Position numbers and translations under genes: made by a program
From: Posidonia oceanica
Lineage: Eukaryota > Streptophyta > Magnoliopsida > Alismatales > Posidoniaceae
NCBI GenBank assembly: GCA_037176725.1
Contig: JAZBRS010000054.1
Coordinates: 10,310,001 to 10,374,000, forward strand
Direction of reading: 5' to 3'
Length of the DNA: 64,000 nucleotides
The notes under the pieces: generated by a model
Told to the model about the DNA's origin: nothing
Databases searched by the model: none
Seen by the model: the letters and a program-made list of their open reading frames with translations, nothing else
Shown: in pieces, positions 56,942 to 64,000 of the stretch
Layout of the letters: the number at the start of each line of letters is the position of its first letter
How positions within the stretch are numbered: the stretch's first letter is position 1

Positions 56942-58256
56942 TGTTAGGATCGAGAGGCTACTCTAGAGGGGGGTAAATAGAGTATTTAAGTTTAAAAGGA
57001 ATTTTAACCAAATTTAACAAATCAATAAGTAATATTCAAAATGAAAGATATAAGTTGAGCAGTTTGAATAATTACTACAACAATCACAGAAGGGGAAGAG
57101 AGGCAATGATATAAGACACAGTATGTATAGTGGTTCAGCCAACCCGGCCTAGTCCACTCCCAGATCCCCTCAGATCCTCTCTAGAGTTCCCTTAATCTTT
57201 ATCAAATAAACAACACTTACTTGATGAAGAAAAACCTCATCTGCAAAAACCCACGGAACTCTTCTCACAGCCTAAGAAGTATGTTCCTTGTTTACAATAA
57301 GTTAAGTAGTATCTCTTTTGATCTCTCGATGGAATTTGCTCAAGATATCACCTCTTTGGATGTTTTAGGAGTATTCTCACTGGTTTGGAGTTTGTAGCTT
57401 AGAAAATGAGTATACACAATCTTGTCAGTGGTGGTATATCTTGGTGGGTCTAAAGGGGTCCTATTTATAGATATATCATGACCCAAGGTTGTGTCTAACG
57501 ACTAGCTCAACGTTCACAAACGGCTAGTATAATTGGTATTCCGAAATAAATCGGTCAACCGAAAATCTCCAACTTTTGACTAAATCGGTATTCCGTTAAG
57601 AAACGGTGTTCCGATATTAATCTGAGCTGTAGATATATACTACCGGTGTTCCAGTAGATATCGGAGTTATGGAACCTATTTCAGGTATCGGTATTCCGTT
57701 ATAAATCGATTTTCCGATTTTGCTAAACTGTTACATTTAAATAATATTTCTACTGTACCTTTTACAGAAAACGGTATACCGGTGGAAGTCGATTTTCCGT
57801 TTTCACTCAACGGTTATACTTAAATGATATTTCTACTGTTTAACCCTATAACCCGTAGAACGGTATACCGGTGAGAATCGGTATTCCGTTTCTAACCTGA
57901 CTTCTAAATTTTGAAGTTTTTCTAAATGTATTCATCAGGTTTAGGTATGAATGTTTTCCTAAATGTTTTTGGGATGTTCTTGGAGATCTTTTACATTCTT
58001 TCTTAGAGTACAATGATAAAGAAAAATACATACAAATAATTACAACATTAATACATTTTGTCTTGATCTTTCTTTTTGTCTTTATGTAGTATCTGATCTC
58101 TTCTGCGTTCCATGCTATACTTGATATTCTTCAATGGTTGACTTTTCTCAGATAATCCACTTATCTTAAAATCAACTGAATAGTATAATCTCAAGTAATA
58201 TCATTAATTCCATTTGTTATCATCAAAATTAAATATATCATAGATATTTTTCAACA
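56942..58256 (-). repeat. 3' LTR of the truncated Sirevirus-like element
   Basis: On the minus strand it starts TGTTGAAAAATATC at 58256 and ends at 56942. The terminal part (plus-strand view TGTTAGGATCGAGAGGC) and the CTCTAGAGGGGGGTAAATAG block nearby match the ends of the palindromic element in intron 3. The U3/R part carries many half-palindromes such as GGTATTCCG and CGGTATACCGG (57538-57890). Confidence 0.85.
57530..57895. repeat. Palindrome cluster in the LTR (CGGTATxCCG type)
   Basis: Repeated words GGTATTCCGAAA, TCGGTATTCCGTT, CGGTGTTCCGATA, CGGTATACCGGTG and TCGGTATTCCGTT are spaced about 20-60 bp apart. They are imperfect palindromes on the same theme as those in the intron 3 element. 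Confidence 0.75.
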
Positions 58257-58717
58257 ATCTCCCCCTTTTTGACGATAACAAAAACTATACATAAACATAT
58301 TCATTTTTATCCTTTGACAGTAACAATATTGATAATGTAATAATCATGTAAATAATTTTCAATTTTGTATAAATGCTCCCCCTTACTACAAGCCTAAATA
58401 AGCATATATATGCTCCCCCTTACTATAGGCTATACATTAAATATGTGATATTAATTTCTCCATCTTTTTGTCATAATACAAAAAGAATCCCGATAATAAC
58501 CATAATATATTTATAATTAAGATTTTTCAATAATTTTCTAAAATCAAAAGAGATATATCAAGATGCTACTAAGATTTAAATCTTGATACCTTTGTCAATT
58601 ATGACTGTCTTTTCAAAATACTTACTAAGATTCTTTCATAAAAAAAACATTCACATAGGTTAAGCTCATAATAGTAAACATGTCCACATACGAAAAGTCA
58701 TAATGTTAATATTTTTT

Positions 58718-59848
58718 TTAACATATCTCAGAAGAAATATATAGAAATAATAATAATAAGCTCCAACTACTGGTGGATGGAGGAGGCAGATGTCCATGAA
58801 GATATCTCATTATTTCGGAATGCTGATCATCCATCTTATTTTTCATTCTCATTTGCCAGTCATCTACATTGCTTTGCCAAATATTGCTTTGGAGTTTCAT
58901 CTCTTCTATTTCTTTTCTCAATTTTACTAATTCTTCTTTATTTTCCTCTTCTTCTTCTTCAGAATTCTCATCTTGAGGTACTTGAGAGCTGGAGGAATAA
59001 GGACGAGCACTCTTGAGAGTTTTCGCTCTTTCCAATGCTTTTTCCATTCTTACTATGGCGACATCATCTATAGGATGAGCCCTAATGGGAAGGTTTGGCT
59101 CATTTTCTAAAGATATACCAAAGTGGATAAATACATAAGTGAGAAGGGGCCCATAAAAAAGTTTTGTTTTGATATGTGTCATGTGATGAATTATGACACG
59201 AGCCAAATTAACAGGAATCTTTTTAATTATGGCATACACAGCTTTACAGGTCATGCTACTCAATTCATCGAAGTGTCCTTTCTTTTGAATAACATTTGCC
59301 ATAAGAATATATACTATAATCCTAGATGTCCTGGATAACTGATTTATTTTATTTGGGATAAAGGTACTCTTTTTGTTTTGAGAAATGGTTTTATTTATTT
59401 CTAGATAACTAATGTCTAATTCCTCTACGGATAATGTGATGTCTATACCTGAGAAAGGAATTTTTAGTAACTGACCTATTAAGACTTCATCAAATGTCAT
59501 TTCTGTACCTAAAAGATATGAGTTGTATGTATCAGCTAATATCAAGAGGTTGGCATAAAACTGGGATACTAGGTGTGGATAATACTTATTGTCGCCCATA
59601 GACGCTAAAAATGGAGTTAAAGATTGTGCATAAAAAAGAGAGCAAATTTCACCCAAAGAGTGGAAGTTTGCTTTTCTGCCGGTGAGGACTTCTCGGTTTG
59701 CAAATCTCTCTCGGTGGACTTTCATAGCTTCCTCATCGATGAAGTGGAGGAACTTGTTTTTAAGAGTGTGGTCGTCATCGGAGGAGTCGCTGCCAACGGA
59801 CGGAGCCTTCCTCTTGGGCTTCTGTGCTTGGCTTTTCTTTGGCGCCAT
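58718..59848 (-). CDS. Intact post-pol ORF of Sirevirus-like element (376 aa; 415 aa from an upstream ATG)
   Basis: The ORF is open from 59965, but the two related copies start at MPPKK/MLPKK, which aligns with the internal MAPKKSQAQKPKRKAPS at 59848, so that start is preferred. The order is a basic nuclear-signal-like N-terminus, acidic serines, then the core with FLHFIDEEAMKVHRERFANR, YYPHLVSQFYANLL, FDEVLIGQLLKIPFSGIDIT, SRIIVYILMANVIQKKGHFD and TKLFYGPLLTYVFIHFGISL. An acidic coiled-coil-like stretch (EEEEENKEELVKLRKEIEEM) follows, then RYLHGHLPPP. The tail SWSLLLLFLYISSEIC is hydrophobic and absent from the other copies. It belongs to the plant envelope-like / putative plant transposon protein family. 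Its function is unknown, and an envelope role is unproven: no signal peptide is evident at the preferred start. Confidence 0.75.
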   Translation of the reverse strand: MAPKKSQAQKPKRKAPSVGSDSSDDDHTLKNKFLHFIDEEAMKVHRERFANREVLTGRKANFHSLGEICSLFYAQSLTPFLASMGDNKYYPHLVSQFYANLLILADTYNSYLLGTEMTFDEVLIGQLLKIPFSGIDITLSVEELDISYLEINKTISQNKKSTFIPNKINQLSRTSRIIVYILMANVIQKKGHFDELSSMTCKAVYAIIKKIPVNLARVIIHHMTHIKTKLFYGPLLTYVFIHFGISLENEPNLPIRAHPIDDVAIVRMEKALERAKTLKSARPYSSSSQVPQDENSEEEEEENKEELVKLRKEIEEMKLQSNIWQSNVDDWQMRMKNKMDDQHSEIMRYLHGHLPPPSTSSWSLLLLFLYISSEIC

Positions 59849-60109
59849 TAGAAAATGGGGAGGAGTAGGAGGAAAAGCCGACTGTAAAGGAGTCTTGAGA
59901 GGTGACGATGAACAGTAGAGAGACGTCGGAGGCTGGAGAAGCGATGGAGGTCGGAGACTCGCCAAAGATCGGAGAAGAATCGCCGGAGAACCAAGGAGCG
60001 CGCGAGGGTTTTGGTGGCTTAAGGCTTAGGGTGGAAATGTCGGCCAAAAACGGAAGATACACTATTTATAAAAAAAGTTTGAAATCTAGGGTTTACAACT
60101 AAAAAAATG

Positions 60110-60600
60110 ATTAAAACGGTATACCGATATTGGACGATATTATGATTTAATATATATAAAATACCAATTCATTCTTCCAGAGCAAAATGATCTTCCGAAT
60201 CAAGGAATTTCGGAACACCGATTATAATCGGTTTATCGACGAAAATTCATATAATTTTTGTTTTAAATACAAATCGGCACACCGGTCGAAATTGAACTTC
60301 CGAATCAGGGAATTTTGGAAAACCGGTGAATATCGGTTCATCAAAAAATCTGCAGGTTTTTCGTTTTTCTGCATAATCGGTACACTGGACAAAAATGAAC
60401 TTCCGAATCAAGTATTTTCGGAAAATTGGTCAAAAATGATCTTCTGAATCAGGGAATTTCGGAAAATCGGTCAAAAATGATCTTCCGAATCAGGAAATTT
60501 CGGAAAACCGGTCAAAAACGGTGCTTCAAAAATATTGTCAGATTTATACAGAAATCGGAAAACCGATGAATTTCGGTATACCGATTTTGATTTCTAAGAT
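60110..60600. repeat. Palindrome and direct-repeat cluster between RNase H and the post-pol ORF
   Basis: Many variants of AATTTCGGAACACCG, CTTCCGAATCAGG, TCGGAAAACCGGTCAAAAA and one perfect TCGGTATACCGA (60573-60584) lie in about 490 bp. The unit CTTCCGAATCAGGAATTTCGG recurs at least five times (about 60190-60510). A matching but shorter cluster lies at 44798-45005 in the intron 3 element. Confidence 0.8.
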
Positions 60601-60619
60601 GATAATTTTTATAAAATGT

Positions 60620-62880
60620 TTATTTAAGATCACAAATCTTGCATATACCTAGATATCTTCTAATTTTTACAAATTGTAATTCATTAAAAGGTTTTATAAA
60701 GATATCTGCTAATTTATCAAATGTTGAGATAAATTCTAATTTTATATTATTGATTACAACATGATCTCTCAGAAAATGGTGTCTCACTTCAATGTGTTTG
60801 GTTTTTGAATAATTTACAAGATTTTTATAAAGATTTATTGCACTTGTATTATCACACATTATAGGTGTTGTGTTAAATATTAAGTCAAAATCTTTTAATG
60901 TTTGTTTCATCCATAATATTTGGGCATAGCAACATCCAGCTGCTATATATTCTGCCTCAGTAGTGGATAGGGCAACACTATTTTGTTTATTACTAAACCA
61001 AGAAACTAAAGAATACCCTAAAAATTGATAAGTTCCACTAGTACTCTTTTTATCAGTCTTACATTTAGCATAATCAGCATCACTATAACCTATTAACTCT
61101 AAGTTTGTATTTTTAAGATAAAATAGACCTAATTCTGTAGTTCCATGTAGATATCTAAATATTCTCTTAACTGCAATTAGATGAGACTCCTTTGGTGCAG
61201 CTTGATATCTGGCACAAAGACATACACTAAACATAATATCTGGTCTACTAGCAGTTAAATATAATAGAGAACCTATCATGCCTCTAAACATCTTTTGATC
61301 TACATTTTTCCCATTTTCATCATTGTCTAACTTAGTATTTGTACTCATAGGTGTTTTAGCATCCTTTGAATTTTCCATTCCAAATCTTTTCAATAATTCT
61401 TTCATATATTTTTCTTGGTAGATGAATATTCCTTCATTCATTTGTTTACTTGAAATCCAAGAAAATAATTTAATTCTTCCATCATTCTCATCTCAAATTC
61501 TTTTTGCATAGTGTTTGAGAACTCTTTACATAGATCTTCATTAGTTTATCCAAAGATGATATCATCAACATAGATTTGGATTAATAGAATGCATTTTCCA
61601 TTTTTCTTGATAAATAAAGTTGTGTCAATTACTCCAATAACAAAGTCTTTTTCAATCAAAATTTTCTTTAACCTATCATACCAAGCTCTAGGAGCTTGTT
61701 TTAGACCATAGAGAGCTTTGTTCAATTCGAATACATGATCTGTATATAATTCATGTTCAAATCCAGGGAGTTGTTTCACATATACTTCTTCTTCAATTAC
61801 CCCATTTAAAAATGCACTTTTAACATCCATTTGATATAACTTGAAGTTCATTGAACTTGCGTAAGCTAATAACATTCTTATTGATTTTAGTCTGGCTACT
61901 GGAACATAAGTTTCATCAAAATCGATTCCTTCTTATTCATTGTATCTTTGTGCCACTTACTTAGCCTTATTTTTAACTATGTTTCCAGATTCATCTAACT
62001 TATTTCTGTAGATCCATTTTGTTCCAATAATTTGATGATCTTTGGGGTTTGAAACTAATTCCCAAACATTGTTTCGTTTGAGTTGATTTAATTCTTCATT
62101 CATAGCAATCATCCAAAATTCATCATTGCAAGTCTCATTTACATTTTTGGGCTTAATGGATGAAATGAATGCATATGAGGCACATTCGTGATCCAATTTG
62201 GATCTGGTCAATATACCTTTGGAGATTTCTCCAATGATTTGTTCTTTAGGATGACCTTGAATGAATTGCCAGTTATATGAGTCATTTTTAACTTCTTCAA
62301 GTTTATTTATGTTTTCATTGTTTTCAAGTTTTCTTACTTGATTTTCTTGATCATTTTCTTTATTATCTAGATTTATGATTTTGTTGCAATTTTCATCAAA
62401 GTTTACATGCACTGACTCTTCAATAGTGAGTGTTCTTTTATTATATATTCTATATGCTTTGCTTCTAGAGGAATATCCAAGAAATATTCTTTCACCAGAT
62501 TTGGGATCAAACTTATCCAAATTATCTTTGGTGTTTAAGATAAAACATTTACAACCAAAAACTTTGAAATATGAAATTCTTAGAGTCTTGCAAAACCAAA
62601 GCTCAAAATGAGTTTTATTGAAAACCGGTCTAAGTAAAACTCTATTTAAAATATAACAAGTTGTATTGACAGCTTCGGCGCAGAAATGCTTAGGTAAATT
62701 GTTTTTACAAAGCATTGTTTTAGCCATTTCTTGTAATGTTCGATGTTTCCTTTCAACAACTCCATTTTGTTGGAAAGTTCTAGAAAAAGAGAAATTATGT
62801 TGAAAACCGTTTTTTTACAAAAAATTTCAAAAACTTCATTCTCAAATTCTCCTCCATGGTTCTTAAAAGCTATGAATTAT
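60620..62880 (-). pseudogene. Sirevirus-like pol: partial integrase, RT, RNase H
   Basis: The integrase end is frame-shifted (HGGEFENEVFE near 62850, QQNGVVERK near 62770) and then open in 62727-61957 (MAKTMLCKNNLPKHF, GYSSRSKAYRIYNKRTLTIE, NVWELVSNPKDHQIIGTKWI). RT follows in 61875-61546 (YQMDVKSAFLNGVIEEEVYV, LKQAPRAWYDRLKK, catalytic YVDDIIFG). The end of RT and RNase H are in 61441-60620 (FGMENSKDAKTPMSTNTKLD, YLTASRPDIMFSVCLCARYQ, VSWFSNKQNSVALSTTEAEY, LCDNTSA-like MCDNTSAINL). Breaks near 61960-61876 and 61545-61442 are single stops or frameshifts. The RT catalytic pair is intact here, unlike in the intron 3 copy. Confidence 0.88.
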
Positions 62881-63545
62881 GGTAGAATTTTACCAATTTT
62901 CATCATTTAACAAATAAATAGATTTTGCATTATAATATGTTGTAATTATGTTACTATAAGGTAAACTTGAACTTAACATATCATTAGTTGAATTCCATCT
63001 ATATTGAATATCTAATTTAATTTTTTTTGGTTTTAAACCATTTTCTACACATAGATGTCTAAATTGTTGATATCTTTTAGTTGATGTTTAAATAAATAAA
63101 ATAACTGATCTTATATTTTCTATATAAGGTCTAATGCAATTTATACCATCTTGTACAATTAAATTTAAAATGTGACAACAACACCTACAATAAAATAAAT
63201 CACCATTTAATATTGGTCTTATATTTCTTTTTAATATTTATATTGCAATATTATTATTAGAAGCATTATCAAAAGATATTGTATTAATTTTATAATATAT
63301 GTTATATTCTTTAGCAATATCATCTATCATATTTGTTATAGCTTTACCAGTATATGGATGATCAAATACTTTAAAAGCAATTAATCTTTTCTGTAAATTC
63401 CATTCTATATCTATCAAATGTGCAGTTAAGCATAAGTATGGAAAATTATTAGGGCCAGTCCAAACAGCATAGGTTAATAATATTTTACATAATAAACTAA
63501 AAAATATTTGCATTAAATTAAATTTGTCTTTTTTAATTCTCCACA
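62881..63545 (-). pseudogene. hAT transposase, central part
   Basis: Reading minus from about 63520: ILLTYAVWTGPNNFPYLCLT, IDIEWNLQKRLIAFKVFDHP, TGKAITNMIDDIAKEYNIYY and ISFDNASNNNIAI (63480-63240). After a stop it continues ILKRNIRP, FYCRCCCHILNLIVQDGINC, LDIQYRWNSTNDMLSSSLPY and YYNAKSIYLLNDENWKIGKI down to 62881. This is the RNase H-like catalytic core of a plant hAT (ricesleeper-like) transposase, with stops. It is the missing upstream half of the fragment at 56180-56941. Confidence 0.85.
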
Positions 63546-64000
63546 GGGACCGTCGTCTTAGGATACACGGGTTGGTGAGCGAGAGGTCCATGATGTTCTC
63601 AGGTGTTGGGCAAAGGGGGTTGACCTCTTTTCTACTAGCTGTGTTGGCTCTATTTGTCACAATCAGGTGTCTTTTCATTGAATGTTGCCTACATTCTCGA
63701 CAGAGACCGTCGTCTTGTGACCCGGAATCAATGAACGATGGGTCCACTAATACCTTTGGCTTTATTCGTCAAAATTAAGTGTCATTTCTTCGAATGTTGC
63801 CTACATTCTCGACAAAGATCGTCGTCTTCTGACCCGGGAGTTAGTGAACGATGGGTCCACTAATACCGTTGGCTTTGCTTTATTTACCCGATTGTACTCT
63901 AGGGTTCTTTGCTTTGTTTACCCGATTGTGCTCCGGAAATTTTTTCTTTGTTTACCCAGTTGTGCTCCGGGACTTTTGCTTTGTTTACCCGGTTGTGCTC
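63546..64000. repeat. Tandem repeats at the right edge, probably LTR sequence
   Basis: A unit of about 110 bp occurs twice (about 63668-63779 and 63780-63888), sharing GAATGTTGCCTACATTCTCG, GACCCGG and AACGATGGGTCCACTAATAC; a third, partial GACCGTCGTCTT unit is near 63547. Next come four copies of a short GCTTTGTTTACCCGGTTGTG-type unit (about 63870-64000) that runs off the end. Composition changes sharply from the AT-rich hAT relic at about 63545. It is likely part of a long LTR or another element cut by the window. Confidence 0.6.

Larger units (their letters stand above)
56942..62880 (-). mobile_element. 5'-truncated Sirevirus-like copia element in a hAT relic
   Basis: Reading minus: truncated integrase, RT, RNase H, spacer with palindromes, post-pol ORF, 3' UTR, polypurine tract (AAAAAGGGGGAGAT, 58257-58270) and a 3' LTR of 1,315 bp (58256-56942) that ends CTCGATCCTAACA. 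No 5' LTR, gag or integrase N-terminus is present. At 62880 the sequence passes directly into hAT transposase sequence. At 56941 the LTR end abuts the other half of the hAT gene. No matching target duplication is visible, as expected if a later deletion removed the element's 5' part with the middle of the hAT gene. Confidence 0.87.

Overview
This window is nuclear DNA of a flowering plant. Three conserved plant genes with GT-AG introns sit in a sea of LTR retrotransposons, hAT and Tourist-like elements, a LINE fragment and a tRNA-derived SINE. The coding sequence of ISY1 and the first exon of SEC5 are very GC-rich at their 5' ends, a gradient common in monocots. I therefore lean to a monocot (probably not a grass), but the species cannot be named from sequence alone.

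Layout. 1-1929: AT-rich intergenic DNA with decayed MITE-like repeats. 1930-2424 (+): BOLA2, 3 exons, 93 aa. 3305-5205: probable solo LTR. 5588-11088: a gag-only, pol-less Ty3-type element carrying a roughly 51-bp minisatellite and a hAT-like insertion in its 5' LTR. 14019-14927 (-): ISY1, a single-exon splicing factor gene. 15.4-17.6 kb (-): 5'-truncated LINE. 18587-54860 (-): one 36-kb gene, the exocyst subunit SEC5. By hand I could close it as 21 exons with consistent phases and 1,110 codons before the stop. 55665-56130: non-autonomous hAT element with an 8-bp target duplication. 56.18-63.55 kb: a hAT transposase relic split by a 5'-truncated Sirevirus-type copia element. 63.55-64.0 kb: tandem repeats, probably LTR sequence running off the end.

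SEC5 is inflated by insertions. Intron 15 holds a complete antisense copia element (21842-26551, TSD GAAAT). Intron 3 is 17.2 kb and holds a nested complex at 35022-50760 (TSD GCATT). Its host is a Sirevirus-like element of unusual shape: two 3' halves (LTR, 3' UTR, extra ORF) in inverted orientation around one pol remnant, so both outer ends are the same LTR end. Into it were later inserted another copia element (35129-40037, TSD TATAT), a 1.24-kb solo LTR (43294-44530, TSD GTATC) and a Tourist-like MITE (47156-47647, TSD TAA). Despite this, every SEC5 exon is open and every exon-intron junction is canonical, so the gene looks functional.

The two Sirevirus-like elements share an extra ORF downstream of pol (an envelope-like / putative plant transposon protein family) and repeated palindromes of the form TTCGGTATACCGAA in their UTRs and LTRs. 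In the right-hand element this extra ORF is still open although pol is broken. All calls are from reading the sequence and from memory of protein families; no search was run.
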